Below, piece after piece: positions 26,060 to 34,928 of a stretch of DNA of 64,000 nt. Both the position numbers and the translations under genes were made by a program. The first letter of the stretch is position 1. The number at the start of each line of letters is the position of its first letter. Source of the stretch: Actinocorallia sp. API 0066 (GTDB taxonomy: Bacteria; Actinomycetota; Actinomycetes; Streptosporangiales; Streptosporangiaceae); NCBI RefSeq assembly GCF_020991275.1, contig NZ_JAJLQY010000003.1:124001-188000 (forward strand), written 5' to 3'. Under the pieces are notes generated by a model. The model was given only the letters and a program-made list of their open reading frames with translations. It ran no database searches and was not told where the DNA came from.

Positions 26060-28543
26060 TCAACGGCCGACGGCCACCCCGACGCCCGGCTGGACGGCGT
26101 TGACGGAGAAGAGCGCGGCCTCCACCGCCTCGACCGCGGGCGCCCCGGCGAGGCCCGACACGGTGATCGCGACGCTCTCGCCCGGGAGCAGCGTCACCAG
26201 CCCCCGGTCGGCCACGGCCTCCGGGCCGAGCCGGTCGGCCTGGAGCAGGAGGTCACGGGCCAGGCCCGCCGCGGTCACCACGACCACAAAGGAGCCGTCG
26301 GCGGCGTCGCCCACCTTGACGGTGAGGCCGGGATCGGGGAAGGCGAAATCGCGGTCCTCGCTGCCCAGCACGACGTCACGCAGCCCGTCGGCGTCCACCA
26401 CGAGCAGCTCCCGCCGCGGCTCGCCGAACGCCCCGACGCCCGACGGCACGGGCAGCAGGGCCACCGTGCGCGGCGGCACGGCGAAAGCCACCCGTTCCGC
26501 CGCGAGCGTCCGCCCGTCCGCGCCGAGCCGCCGGACCAGGGCCGTGGCCGTCCACTCCGCGTCCGCCTGGTTGTCCACGGCCAGGACGGGCACGCCGTCC
26601 CGGCGCTGGAAGCTGACCAGCCGGTCGGCGTACAGCCGCCGCAGCTCGAAGTACAGCGGCTTGGGCCGCCCGCCGCCGTCGATCGCCGCCCACGAGGTGA
26701 CCGGCCAGCAGTCGTTCAACTGCCACACGACGGTTCCCGCGCAGACCGGCCACAGCGACCGCCAGTGCGCGACCGCCGTGGCGACGGCGCGCGCCTGGTT
26801 GACCTGGGTCAGGTAGTGCCAGGCGTCGAACGTCTCCGGCGGCGCGAAGTGGTGGGCGAGGCCCCGGTCGAGCTTGCCGTTGCCGTCCTCGGCCTTCTGG
26901 TGGTGCAGCATGCCCGGCGACGCCGGGGCCAGCTCCTCGGTCGGCAGCCCCTCCCGGATCGTGGCGAGCGTCGCGGGGGCCTGCCAGCCGAACTCGGCGG
27001 CGAAGCGCGGTGTCTCGTTCAGGTAGTCGGTGTAGTCGCGCCGGTTCCACACCTCCCAGAAATGGGAGGTGCCGTGCGCGGGGTCGTTCGGGTGCCGGTC
27101 CCACGAGCCCGACCACGGGCTTCCCGCGGCGTACGGGCGGGTCGGGTCGAGTTCGGCGACGATCCGGGGCAGGACCCCCAGGTAGTAGCCCTCCCCCCAG
27201 CTCTCACCCGCCAGCGGCTCCGCCCAGTCCCAGTCGCGGAAGCCCCACAGGTTCTCGTTGTTGCCGTTCCACAGCACCAGGCTCGGATGCGGCGCCAGCC
27301 TGACGACGTTCTCCCTGGCCTCCGCCTCGACCTCGCCCCTGAGCGGCTGCTCTTCCGGGTAGGCGGCGCAGGCGAAGAGGAAGTCCTGCCAGACCATGAG
27401 GCCCAGCTCGTCACAGGCGTCGTAGAACGCCTCGTCCTCGTAGATCCCGCCGCCCCAGATCCGGACGAGGTTGATCCCCGCGTCGGCCGCCTGCTCGAGG
27501 CGGCGGCGGTAGCGTTCGGGCGTGACCCGGGCGGGCAGGGCGTCGTCCGGGATCCAGTTGACGCCCCGGGAGAACACCGGCCGTCCGTTGATCCGCAGGG
27601 TGAAGGCGGTTCCGTGCTCGTCCGGGGAGCGGTCGAGCTCGACGGTCCGGAAGCCGAGCGTGCGCGACCAGGTGTCGAGGACGCCGCCCGAGGAGTCGCC
27701 GAGCGTGATCTCGCAGGGGTAGAGGTTCTGGTCGCCCTGACCGGCGGGCCACCACAGCCGCGCGTCGGGGACCTCCGCGACCACCACGGTCTCCGCCGCG
27801 CCGGGCTCGACCCGCGCCTCCACCGTGCGGCCGGCGACCGTGAGCCGGGCGGTGAGGTCGGCGTCCCGGCCGGACGCGGTCCGTTCGACCGACACCCGGG
27901 CCTCGACCCTGCCCGTGCCGTCCACGACCGTCACCAGCGGACGGACCCGGGCGATCCGCGCGGTACTCCACGTCTCGATCCGGACCGGCCGCCACATCCC
28001 CGCCGTGACGAGGGTCGGGCCCCAGTCCCAGCCGAAGCCGCTCGCCATCTTCCTGATGTAGTTGAACGGCTCCGGATAGACGTTGGGGCGCTCCCCGACC
28101 AGGGCGCGCACCGCCTCCGCCTCGGTGTAGGCGGAGGTGAAGCGGACCGTCAGCTCGGCTCCCCCGGCGGCCAGGCCGGTCACGTCGAACCGGTAGGAGC
28201 GGTGCATGTTCCTGGTCGCGCCCACCACCGTGCCGTCGACGGCCACGGTGGCGACCGTGTCCAGGCCGTCGAAGACCAGTTCGGTCCGCTCGTGCCCGTC
28301 CGGGATCCCGGCCAGGACGGTGCGGTACTCCCAGTCGGCCCTGCCCACCCAGGCGACAGCGCGCTCGTTGTCGTCCACGTAGGGGTCGGGGATCAGTCCC
28401 GCGGCCAGCAGGTCGGCGTGCACACAGCCGGGAACCTCGGCGGGCAGCGGCCCGTCATGCCCCTGCGCCGGGCCCTGGGGGGCCTCCCCTCCGGCCCACC
28501 GGACGGTCCACCCCCGGTCCACCGGCGTCCACTGCTTGCTCAA
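26060..28543 (-). CDS. GH2 beta-mannosidase
   Basis: An 827-residue cytoplasmic glycoside hydrolase family 2 enzyme that removes mannose from the non-reducing end of manno-oligosaccharides. An N-terminal sugar-binding domain ('VPGCVHADLLAAGLIPDPYV', 'DWEYRTVL', 'LVFDGLDTVATVAVDG') is followed by an immunoglobulin-like domain and a TIM barrel. Catalytic residues are visible: acid/base Glu in 'LWNGNNEN' (about 427) and nucleophile Glu in 'FAAEFGWQ' (about 516). 'NWIPDDALPAR' and 'VRIWGGGIYE' are beta-mannosidase hallmarks. There is no signal peptide. The TTG at 28543 has GAGGAGGAAC six bases upstream and is preferred to the frame's earlier start at 28600. An AACCGGTT operator sits in its promoter. 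Confidence 0.93.
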   Translation of the reverse strand: MSKQWTPVDRGWTVRWAGGEAPQGPAQGHDGPLPAEVPGCVHADLLAAGLIPDPYVDDNERAVAWVGRADWEYRTVLAGIPDGHERTELVFDGLDTVATVAVDGTVVGATRNMHRSYRFDVTGLAAGGAELTVRFTSAYTEAEAVRALVGERPNVYPEPFNYIRKMASGFGWDWGPTLVTAGMWRPVRIETWSTARIARVRPLVTVVDGTGRVEARVSVERTASGRDADLTARLTVAGRTVEARVEPGAAETVVVAEVPDARLWWPAGQGDQNLYPCEITLGDSSGGVLDTWSRTLGFRTVELDRSPDEHGTAFTLRINGRPVFSRGVNWIPDDALPARVTPERYRRRLEQAADAGINLVRIWGGGIYEDEAFYDACDELGLMVWQDFLFACAAYPEEQPLRGEVEAEARENVVRLAPHPSLVLWNGNNENLWGFRDWDWAEPLAGESWGEGYYLGVLPRIVAELDPTRPYAAGSPWSGSWDRHPNDPAHGTSHFWEVWNRRDYTDYLNETPRFAAEFGWQAPATLATIREGLPTEELAPASPGMLHHQKAEDGNGKLDRGLAHHFAPPETFDAWHYLTQVNQARAVATAVAHWRSLWPVCAGTVVWQLNDCWPVTSWAAIDGGGRPKPLYFELRRLYADRLVSFQRRDGVPVLAVDNQADAEWTATALVRRLGADGRTLAAERVAFAVPPRTVALLPVPSGVGAFGEPRRELLVVDADGLRDVVLGSEDRDFAFPDPGLTVKVGDAADGSFVVVVTAAGLARDLLLQADRLGPEAVADRGLVTLLPGESVAITVSGLAGAPAVEAVEAALFSVNAVQPGVGVAVGR

Positions 28544-28638
28544 GCGTTCCTCCTCGGGGAGGGGTGCGCGCGCCAGGTCGGAGACGGATGCCCCCGGCAC
28601 CGTGGCCCGCGCACCGCGATCTCACGATTGACCGCCTC

Positions 28639-28667
28639 AAGCTATAGGCTTAACCGGTTCCTGTCCA
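28639..28667 (-). promoter_or_regulatory. Beta-mannosidase promoter with AACCGGTT operator B in the spacer
   Basis: On the minus strand TGGACA (28662-28667) and TAGCTT (28639-28644) are 17 bp apart. The perfect palindrome AACCGGTT (28652-28659) lies between them, where a repressor would block polymerase. A further GGCTTAAC half-site is at 28704-28711. Confidence 0.65.
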
Positions 28668-28737
28668 GAGCGTGATCTACCGTGATCAAACACGCTTATC
28701 ACTGGCTTAACACCCCCTCAGGAACGGCCGAAAGGGC

Positions 28738-28779
28738 CCCGCCGGAGGCGCGGCCCCCGGTACGGGGGGCTCCGGCGGG
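28738..28779 (-). terminator. Terminator after manA
   Basis: A 10-bp stem CCCGCCGGAG / CTCCGGCGGG encloses a second C5/G5 stem. It lies about 30 bp past the manA stop codon and upstream of the beta-mannosidase promoter. Confidence 0.65.
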
Positions 28780-28811
28780 ACCCGGTCAGGAGCGGGCCGG
28801 GGAAGCCGGGC

Positions 28812-29900
28812 TCAGCCGCCGTCGCCCGGGGACACCAGGAACACCACGCCGTGGCCGGTGATCGCGGGTGACGGTTCGTCGGCGCCGACGAAGAGTCCAG
28901 CGCCCGGGCCGAGCGCGGGTCCGGGTGACGGGAGGATCCGGCCCTCCACGCAGAGCGCGATGTGGGGGACGCCGGGCGCCAGGCTCCGGACACCGTCGAG
29001 TTCGAGGCGGCTCAGCCGGAAGTACGGACAGGGCGCCGGGTAGGAGCCGTCGGGGTCGGGACGCACCGGGGTCGGCGTGGCCGCCGGGTCGAGCACCCGC
29101 AGCAGCTCGGGGACGTCCACCGGCTTGCCGGTGAGGCCCGCCCGCACGACGTTGTCCGAACCCGCCATCACCTCGACGGCCAGGCCCGACAGGTAGCAGT
29201 GCAGGACGCCCGCGTCGAGGAACAGCGCCTCCCCCGGCGCCAGGTCGTGGCGGCGCAGGAAGAGCGGGGCGAGGCAGGCCGGATCGTCCGGGTACCTCGC
29301 CCGCAGCTCCCCGACCAGCCGGTAGTCGGGCCCGTCCAGGGACTCGGCGATGTCCAGCGCCTCCCGGAACGTCGTCGGCGCGTGCAGCAGGGCACGCAGC
29401 GCGGCGCGCTCCTCCCCCGCCCCCAGCAGCCGGGCCACGAGGCGGGCCGCCGGGGTGTCCAGCGCCCCGAACAGGGCGGCGCTCTCGGCCGCGGGCCGGA
29501 ACCCGGCGAGCGCGGTGAACGGGGTCAGCGCGCAGACGAGTTCCGGCTTGGGCAGCGGGTCGCCGTAGACGCCCCGGCGGTGCCCCTCGACGGCCTGCCG
29601 CGCGCTCGGATGGACCTGGAGCGACAGCGGCGCGTCCACCGCGATGACCTTGAGCAGGTAGGGCAGCCGGGCGCCGAACCGCCGGGCGGTGTCCGGCCCG
29701 AGGACACGGGGCCCGGCGTCGGCGATGTGCTCGGCCAGGGTGCGCCCGCCGTCGGCGAGCACCGCCGACCCGGCGGGATGGTCACCCAGCCACAGCTCGG
29801 CCTCGGGCTCGGCGCTCGGCGTCGGAAGGCCGCGCAGGGCGGCGATTCCGGTGCGTGAGCCCCACGGGTAGTTCTTGATGATGCCGGTGAGCGGATGCAC
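28812..29900 (-). CDS. manA: Mannose-6-phosphate isomerase, class I (ManA)
   Basis: A 362-residue zinc cupin that interconverts mannose-6-phosphate and fructose-6-phosphate. The start 'PLTGIIKNYPWGSRTGIA' and 'ELWLGDHPAGSA' are typical. The zinc ligands lie in 'LSLQVHPSARQ' (Gln95, His97) and the downstream 'PKPELVCAL' Glu. 'FLDAGVLHCYLSGLAVEVMA' with 'GSDNVVRAGLT' gives the last His and the active-site Arg region. It joins the mannan pathway to glycolysis: ROK kinase product in, fructose-6-phosphate out. It follows the mannanase gene on the same strand, separated by a hairpin, and has no AACCGGTT site of its own, so it probably depends on readthrough. Confidence 0.94.
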   Translation of the reverse strand: MHPLTGIIKNYPWGSRTGIAALRGLPTPSAEPEAELWLGDHPAGSAVLADGGRTLAEHIADAGPRVLGPDTARRFGARLPYLLKVIAVDAPLSLQVHPSARQAVEGHRRGVYGDPLPKPELVCALTPFTALAGFRPAAESAALFGALDTPAARLVARLLGAGEERAALRALLHAPTTFREALDIAESLDGPDYRLVGELRARYPDDPACLAPLFLRRHDLAPGEALFLDAGVLHCYLSGLAVEVMAGSDNVVRAGLTGKPVDVPELLRVLDPAATPTPVRPDPDGSYPAPCPYFRLSRLELDGVRSLAPGVPHIALCVEGRILPSPGPALGPGAGLFVGADEPSPAITGHGVVFLVSPGDGG

Positions 29901-29937
29901 GTCGTCGTCCTTGCCGGGAGGGGCGGATCGGATGGTT

Positions 29938-29980
29938 CCGGGCGCGGGCGGCCTCCCTCCCTGGGCCTGCCCGCGCCCGG
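29938..29980 (-). terminator. Attenuator hairpin between mannanase and manA
   Basis: A perfect 12-bp stem (CCGGGCGCGGGC / GCCCGCGCCCGG) with a 19-nt loop lies between the mannanase stop (29997) and the manA start (29900). It probably lowers readthrough into manA. Confidence 0.65.
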
Positions 29981-29996
29981 TGTCCCTAGGGGCGGA

Positions 29997-31952
29997 TCAC
30001 TCGGCGCGCACGGAGTCGAGGGTGAACGCGCCGGGGCTGAACCAGACGTAGAGTCCGCGGACGTCCGCGAGGTCCTCGGTGGTGCAGGACATCCCCGAGA
30101 TCAGGTCGGCCTCGACGGTCGCGCTGACACCCGGCTCCTGGTGGCCCCAGGCGGACTGGCACCAGGAGTAGCCCTCACCGGTCTGGAGCGCGACGCTGGT
30201 CGAGGTGCTCTGCCCGACCGTGGTCAGGTCGAACTTGAGCGTGCCCTTGCCCGACAGGTCGATCGGCTCGGGGAAGGCCGCGCCGAACCAGCCGCCGCCG
30301 GTGGCGTCCACCGCGAGGGCGCCGTTCTGGGCCGACACGGCGCCGGCGCCGTCCTGCCAGTCGCCCGGCGCCCAGCCCTCGGTGCCCCCGTCGAAGGTGA
30401 ACAGCTCGACCGGCGCGCCCGGGTCGGGCCTGACCACAACGGTGATCTTCGCCTTGTTCGTCAGGCGGGTGAGCAGGTCGCGGATGACGTAGGTGGCCTC
30501 GGCCCTGCCGGTGAACCCCGCCTTCGGCTGGAACGTGACCTTCCCGGCCTTGGCGGTGTAGGTGCCCGCGGCCGTCTTCAGGCTCTGCTGGATGCCGGAC
30601 TTCGCCGGGTCGAGGTCCAGGCTGACGCGGAGGATGCCGCCGAGGTAGGCGATGTCGTTGGCGGCGACGTCCACCGTCACCGGGGTGTCGAACGTGGTGA
30701 CGGCGGTGTCGTCGTCGGCCACCGGGGGCAGCAGCGCGGCGGGGACGCCCTTCAGCCGGGCCGTGGTGTTGCCGATCGTCGTGCACACCGGGCTCGGGCA
30801 GTAGACGGTGAACCCGTCGTAGTCCGGGTAGAGGGTGCCGTCGTCCAGGGTGCCCGCGAGCATCCAGTAGGTGACGCCGTCTCCCCCTTCGTTGACGAAG
30901 GTCTCCAGCCACTCCTGGTAGACGGGGTTGCGGACCGCCTTGTCCTGGAGGCCGAACTCACCGAGGATCGCGGGCTTGCCGATCCTGCGGGCGTCGCGGA
31001 GATGCCGCTTGATCCACTCCGTGCCCCAGGCGGCGCTCTTGCTCCAGTGGTCGGGGTAGAGGTGGAACGACATGACGTCGATCGCGGGCAGGCGGGTGAG
31101 CTTCAGGGTGTCCACGCCGTCCGAGCAGTCCCCGATCGGGTCGGTGCTGCCGGGGGTGCAGTAGAACCCCTCGTCCCCGGCGGAGACGAGCTGCTTCGGC
31201 GCGATCGACTTCACGTACCGGGACATCTCGTCAGCCCAGCCGGTGACGGTGTCCACGGTGCAGGAGGCGGACGTCGGGTAGTTGCCCGAGCCCTTGCAGC
31301 GCGGCTCGTTGGCCAGCTCCCAGGCCATCACCGTGGGGTCGTCCTTGTACTTGACGCCGGTGATGGTGTTGGTCCGGTTGAGCAGGTGGGAGATCCAGTC
31401 CTTGTACCAGCCGCGGATCCGCGCGTCGGTGTAGAAGTCGTCGTGGTGGGTGCCGCCCGCCCAGCGGACGTACTGGTCCATGCCCCCGAAGGCGCTCCAG
31501 TTGTTCGTGAACGGGATGATCAGCTTGATCCCGGCGGCACGGGCGCTCGCGAGCACCTGGTCGAGGTGGACCAGGCCGTCCGGTCCGTCGTTATAGGCGG
31601 GCGCGGCGCCGTCCCAGTACTGGAAGTAGACGCCGTCCTCCTTGTGGTGGATCGAGTTCGTGCCGTCCTCGTCGCCGATGTCGAGGAAGCCCCAGGTCCT
31701 GACCACGGTGAGGTCGGCGGCCTTGGCCCGCGCGAAGACGTCGGCGACCGCGGCCGGGCTCTTGTACATCAGGTAGTAGTTGTTGGTCCCGGCGAAGCGG
31801 AAGGGCTTGCCCTTCAGGGTGAGGTCGGCGCCCGAGGCGCGGACGAAGTCGGCGGAGGCTGCGGGTTTCGCCGTCGCGGGCGCGGCCGCCGGGACGGACG
31901 ACAGGGCCGCTGCCGCCGCGAGCGCGGCGACGGCCAGACGGGATCTCTTCAC
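29997..31952 (-). CDS. Secreted GH5 endo-beta-mannanase with accessory domains
   Basis: A 651-residue exported glycoside hydrolase. A signal peptide ('RSRLAVAALAAAAALSSVPA') leads into a GH5-type barrel (about 35-410): 'GKPFRFAGTNNYYLMYK', 'LTVVRTWGFLDIG', 'AWELANEPRCKG' with the acid/base Glu in NEP (about 215), and 'AILGEFGLQDKA' with the nucleophile Glu (about 330). This GTNNYY opening is characteristic of beta-mannanases. A cadherin/Ig-like repeat follows ('VADDDTAVTTFDTPVTVDVA', about 420-525), and the C-terminal 120 residues look like a carbohydrate-binding module. The GTG at 31952 has GGGAG upstream. It starts mannan breakdown outside the cell; an AACCGGTT operator lies 44 bp upstream. 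Confidence 0.9.
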   Translation of the reverse strand: MKRSRLAVAALAAAAALSSVPAAAPATAKPAASADFVRASGADLTLKGKPFRFAGTNNYYLMYKSPAAVADVFARAKAADLTVVRTWGFLDIGDEDGTNSIHHKEDGVYFQYWDGAAPAYNDGPDGLVHLDQVLASARAAGIKLIIPFTNNWSAFGGMDQYVRWAGGTHHDDFYTDARIRGWYKDWISHLLNRTNTITGVKYKDDPTVMAWELANEPRCKGSGNYPTSASCTVDTVTGWADEMSRYVKSIAPKQLVSAGDEGFYCTPGSTDPIGDCSDGVDTLKLTRLPAIDVMSFHLYPDHWSKSAAWGTEWIKRHLRDARRIGKPAILGEFGLQDKAVRNPVYQEWLETFVNEGGDGVTYWMLAGTLDDGTLYPDYDGFTVYCPSPVCTTIGNTTARLKGVPAALLPPVADDDTAVTTFDTPVTVDVAANDIAYLGGILRVSLDLDPAKSGIQQSLKTAAGTYTAKAGKVTFQPKAGFTGRAEATYVIRDLLTRLTNKAKITVVVRPDPGAPVELFTFDGGTEGWAPGDWQDGAGAVSAQNGALAVDATGGGWFGAAFPEPIDLSGKGTLKFDLTTVGQSTSTSVALQTGEGYSWCQSAWGHQEPGVSATVEADLISGMSCTTEDLADVRGLYVWFSPGAFTLDSVRAE

Positions 31953-31990
31953 GGGGTGTGCTCCCTGCGGGGGGTGGTCGGGATCGTGAA

Positions 31991-32005
31991 TGCTTAACCG
32001 GTTAT
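31991..32005 (-). promoter_or_regulatory. AACCGGTT operator C (mannanase promoter)
   Basis: The perfect palindrome AACCGGTT (31996-32003) sits in TGCTTAACCGGTTAT, 44-51 bp upstream of the mannanase start. It extends to TTAACCGGTTA, an 11-base near-palindrome, the longest match among the four sites. Confidence 0.7.
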
Positions 32006-32125
32006 GTGAGGCACACCCTAAAGGCAGCACCGACCGCCGTCAACCGCCCGCACCACCGACTCCGCCGACCACGATCACCATCGTGAGGTAGTAAACTGAC
32101 GGGAGATTTCCCTGTTCGTGCGGTA

Positions 32126-32133
32126 AACCGGTT
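32126..32133 (+). promoter_or_regulatory. AACCGGTT operator D (second lacI gene)
   Basis: Perfect AACCGGTT in GGTAAACCGGTTCAG, 15-22 bp before the GTG start of the second LacI gene. Its position implies autorepression. Confidence 0.65.
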
Positions 32134-32147
32134 CAGTCAGAGGTGTC

Positions 32148-33164
32148 GTGAGAAGGCCAACCATCGCGGACATCGCGCGGCGCGCGGGCGTGTCCAAGGT
32201 CGCCGTGTCCTATGCGCTCAACGACCGTCCCGGCGTCTCCGAGGAGACCCGCGCGATGATCAAGCGGATCGCCGCGGAGATCGGCTGGCAGCCGAACAGC
32301 GCGGCCCGCGCCCTCAACGGCGCGCGCGCCAGGTCGATCGGGCTCGCGGTGGCCAGGCCCGCCAGGACGCTCGCGGTGGAGCCGTTCTTCATGGAGCTGA
32401 TCAGCGGGATCGAGAGCGAACTGTCCCCGCACTCCTTCGCGGTGATGCTCCAGGTCGTCGAGGACCACGCGCGGGAGACCGAGACCTACCGGCGCTGGTG
32501 GGGCGAACGCCGGGTGGACGGCGTCATCCTCGTCGACCTGCACGTCGCCGACCCCCGGATCGCGGAGCTTGAGGCGCTCGGCATGCCCGCCGTCGTCGTC
32601 GGGCATCCGAGCGAGGCGGGCACGCTGCCCCCGGTCTGGTCCGACGACGCCGTGTCCGTCCGGGAGACCGTCGCGTACCTGCACGCGCTCGGGCACCGCA
32701 GGCTCGCCCGGGTCGCGGGCATGCCCCAACTGCTGCACACCAGGCTGCGGGACAGGGCGTTCACCGAGGTCTGCGCGGAGCTGGGCGTGGACGGCGCGAT
32801 CACCCACACCGACTACTCCGGCGAGGAGGGCGCCCGCGCCACCCGCACCGCCCTGATCTCACCCGCCCCGCCGACCGCGATCATCTACGACAACGACATC
32901 ATGGCCGTCGCGGGTCTCGGCGTCGCCCAGGAGATGCGCCTCGACGTGCCCGGCGGCCTCTCCATCGTCGCCTGGGACGACTCGCCCTTCTCCCGCGCGG
33001 TCCGGCCCGCCCTCACCGCCCTCACCCGCGACATCCCCGCCTACGGCGCGCACGCCGCCCGCACCCTGCTGTCCGTCATCGACGGCCACACCACCCCGGG
33101 CTACCAGGACCAGCCGGCCCGCCTCACCCCCCGGGCCAGCACCGCCCCGCCCCGCACCCCCTGA
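32148..33164 (+). CDS. LacI-family regulator 2 of the mannan island
   Basis: A 338-residue LacI-type repressor. Its first 30 residues ('PTIADIARRAGVSKVAVSYA', 'RPGVSEETRAMIKRIAAEIG') nearly match those of the LacI protein encoded at 21439, and the effector domain is also paralogous ('TLAVEPFFMELISGIES', 'GERRVDGVILVDLHV', 'AIIYDNDIMAVAGLGVAQE'). It is divergent from the mannanase gene and has an AACCGGTT site at its own start, so it is the best candidate for the island's regulator. The ligand is probably mannobiose or mannose, by context. Its stop codon lies in a hairpin shared with the convergent AtuA gene. Confidence 0.92.
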   Translation: MRRPTIADIARRAGVSKVAVSYALNDRPGVSEETRAMIKRIAAEIGWQPNSAARALNGARARSIGLAVARPARTLAVEPFFMELISGIESELSPHSFAVMLQVVEDHARETETYRRWWGERRVDGVILVDLHVADPRIAELEALGMPAVVVGHPSEAGTLPPVWSDDAVSVRETVAYLHALGHRRLARVAGMPQLLHTRLRDRAFTEVCAELGVDGAITHTDYSGEEGARATRTALISPAPPTAIIYDNDIMAVAGLGVAQEMRLDVPGGLSIVAWDDSPFSRAVRPALTALTRDIPAYGAHAARTLLSVIDGHTTPGYQDQPARLTPRASTAPPRTP

Positions 33165-33187
33165 CCCGCGACCGACCCCCGGTCAGG
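33160..33187. terminator. Hairpin spanning convergent stop codons
   Basis: CCTGACC (33160-33166) pairs with GGTCAGG (33181-33187). Each arm contains the stop codon of one of the convergent lacI and AtuA genes. The stem is short (7 bp). Confidence 0.45.
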
Positions 33188-34928
33188 TAGGCGGGAGGAG
33201 GTGGGTGGGGATTTCGGTGTGTTTGGCGCGGAGGTATTCGCCGAGGGCCTTGGCTTGGGCGTCCAAAGCGTGGTTGGCTGCCACGCCTTCGCCCAGGTAG
33301 GTGAGGATGTCGGCGCCGCAGGCGCGGAGGAGGGGGAGTTCCCAGAGGCGGAGCGGGAGGTCGGCGGTTTCGGGGAGGAGGGTGCGGAGGGTGTCCTCGG
33401 TCCACCAGGAGCGGAGCCAGCGGTAGGTGGCGTCGTCGCGGGCCCAGACGCCCAGGGTGGCTTTACCCGCTTTGTCGCCGGAGCGGGCGCCCAGGACGGT
33501 GCCCAGGGGGGCTCGGGTGGTGGGGCCCTGGGCGGGCTCGGGGGCGGGGGGTTCAGGGGTCGGCACCGGAGGGGCCGTGGTGGGGGGTGTGGGCGGGACG
33601 GTCCAGGTACGGCCGTCCAGGGTGACGGTCTGGGGGAAGTCGGCGGGCAGCAGGGTGGGCCAGAAGACCGTGACGGCGTTGCCGGGGCCGGGCGGGGCGG
33701 TCGCGTGCAGGCCGGGGTACCCGGCGAGGGCGATCTCGACGGCCGCGCGGGAGAAGCCGGACACGCGTGAGCGGTCCTGGCCGCTTACGGTGATCGTCAG
33801 CAGGGCGACGGCCTCCGCGAGGGTGGCGGGGTCGGGGCGGTCGGCGCGCAGGAGGCGGACGGTCACCCTGTCGAACGCCTTCTCGCCGCCCGGCACGCCC
33901 GCCCACAGCGCGGTTTGCGCGGCCCGTGCCTTGGCCTCGATGTCCAGGCCCGTCAGCACGAACGTCGCCTCGTTGCGCCAGCCGCCCGGAAGCAGCGCGC
34001 CCACCTTGGCGGACGCCGGGGCGGGCTCGCCGCGCACGCCCGAGATCCGGACGCGGTCGGGGCCCTCCTGGGTGAGGCGTACCGTGTCCAGGCGCGTCAC
34101 CACGTCGGGGTTGAGGTAGCGGGGGCCGTCGATCTCGTAGAGGAGCTGCGCGGTGACAGTCTCGACGGTGACCGCGCCGCCCGTCCCCGGATGTTTGGTG
34201 ATGACCGAGGAGCCGTCCGGGTGGATCTCGGCGAGGGGGAAGCCGAGACGGCTCAGGTCGCCCAGCTCGGTGAAGAAGGAGTAGTTCCCGCCCGTCGTCT
34301 GGGTGCCGCACTCGATGACGTGCCCGGCTGCGACGGCACCGGCGAGCGCGTCCCAGTCGTCGCGCGCCCACCCGAAGTGCCACGCGGCAGGGCCCAGCGT
34401 CATCGCGGCGTCCGTGACGCGGCCCGTCACCACCACGTCCGCGCCCGCCGCGAGCGCCTCCGCGATGGCCCAGCCGCCCAGGTAGGCGTTGACGAGCAGC
34501 GGTTCGGCGCCGAGCGGGGCGCCGGTGTCGAGGTGCGGGGCGTCCCATCCGGTGGCGCGCGCTGCCTGGAAGGCGGCGGTCACGTCGTCGCCGGTGACCA
34601 CGGCGACGCGCACGGGCCGACCGATCCGGGCGCCGATCTCCTCGATCCGCGCGGCGCACGCCGCCGGGTTGAGCCCGCCCGCGTTGGAGACGATCTTGAT
34701 CCCGCGCGCCAGGCAGTCGGCGAGCACGTCGTCGAGCTGCTTCACGAAGGTGCGCGCGTACCCGGCGTCGGGGTCCTTGAGGAGCTGACGGCCGAGCAGG
34801 CCCATGGTGAGTTCGGCGAGCCAGTCGCCGGTGAGCACGTCGATGGGGCCGCCGTCGACCATCTCGCGGGCGGCGCTGAGCCGGTCGCCGTAGAAGCCGC
34901 TGCAGTTCGCGATCCGCAGGACGCTCAC
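33183..34928 (-). CDS. AtuA-family (DUF1446) acyl-CoA catabolism protein
   Basis: A 581-residue protein of the acyclic-terpene-utilisation AtuA family. Residues 1-440 carry the DUF1446 region ('RIANCSGFYGDRLSAAREMV', 'DVLTGDWLAELTMGLL', 'GIKIVSNAGGLNP', 'GADVVVTGRVTDAAMTLGPA', 'ECGTQTTGGNYSFF'), then a Pro/Thr linker, and the C-terminal AtuA ferredoxin-like domain ('GTVLGARSGDKAGKATLGVW', 'LPLLRACGADILTYLGEGVA'). Its reaction is not established, but it accompanies geranyl-CoA or related acyl-CoA carboxylases. The GTG start overlaps the biotin-subunit stop by 4 bp. Confidence 0.9.
   Translation of the reverse strand: MSVLRIANCSGFYGDRLSAAREMVDGGPIDVLTGDWLAELTMGLLGRQLLKDPDAGYARTFVKQLDDVLADCLARGIKIVSNAGGLNPAACAARIEEIGARIGRPVRVAVVTGDDVTAAFQAARATGWDAPHLDTGAPLGAEPLLVNAYLGGWAIAEALAAGADVVVTGRVTDAAMTLGPAAWHFGWARDDWDALAGAVAAGHVIECGTQTTGGNYSFFTELGDLSRLGFPLAEIHPDGSSVITKHPGTGGAVTVETVTAQLLYEIDGPRYLNPDVVTRLDTVRLTQEGPDRVRISGVRGEPAPASAKVGALLPGGWRNEATFVLTGLDIEAKARAAQTALWAGVPGGEKAFDRVTVRLLRADRPDPATLAEAVALLTITVSGQDRSRVSGFSRAAVEIALAGYPGLHATAPPGPGNAVTVFWPTLLPADFPQTVTLDGRTWTVPPTPPTTAPPVPTPEPPAPEPAQGPTTRAPLGTVLGARSGDKAGKATLGVWARDDATYRWLRSWWTEDTLRTLLPETADLPLRLWELPLLRACGADILTYLGEGVAANHALDAQAKALGEYLRAKHTEIPTHLLPPT

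Noticed and set aside
26006-28675. An 889-codon plus-strand open frame over the beta-mannosidase
   Set aside because: The minus-strand GH2 enzyme has intact catalytic motifs; this frame is its shadow.
29895-31997. A 700-codon plus-strand open frame over the mannanase
   Set aside because: No motif or ribosome site; the opposite strand encodes a clear GH5 enzyme.
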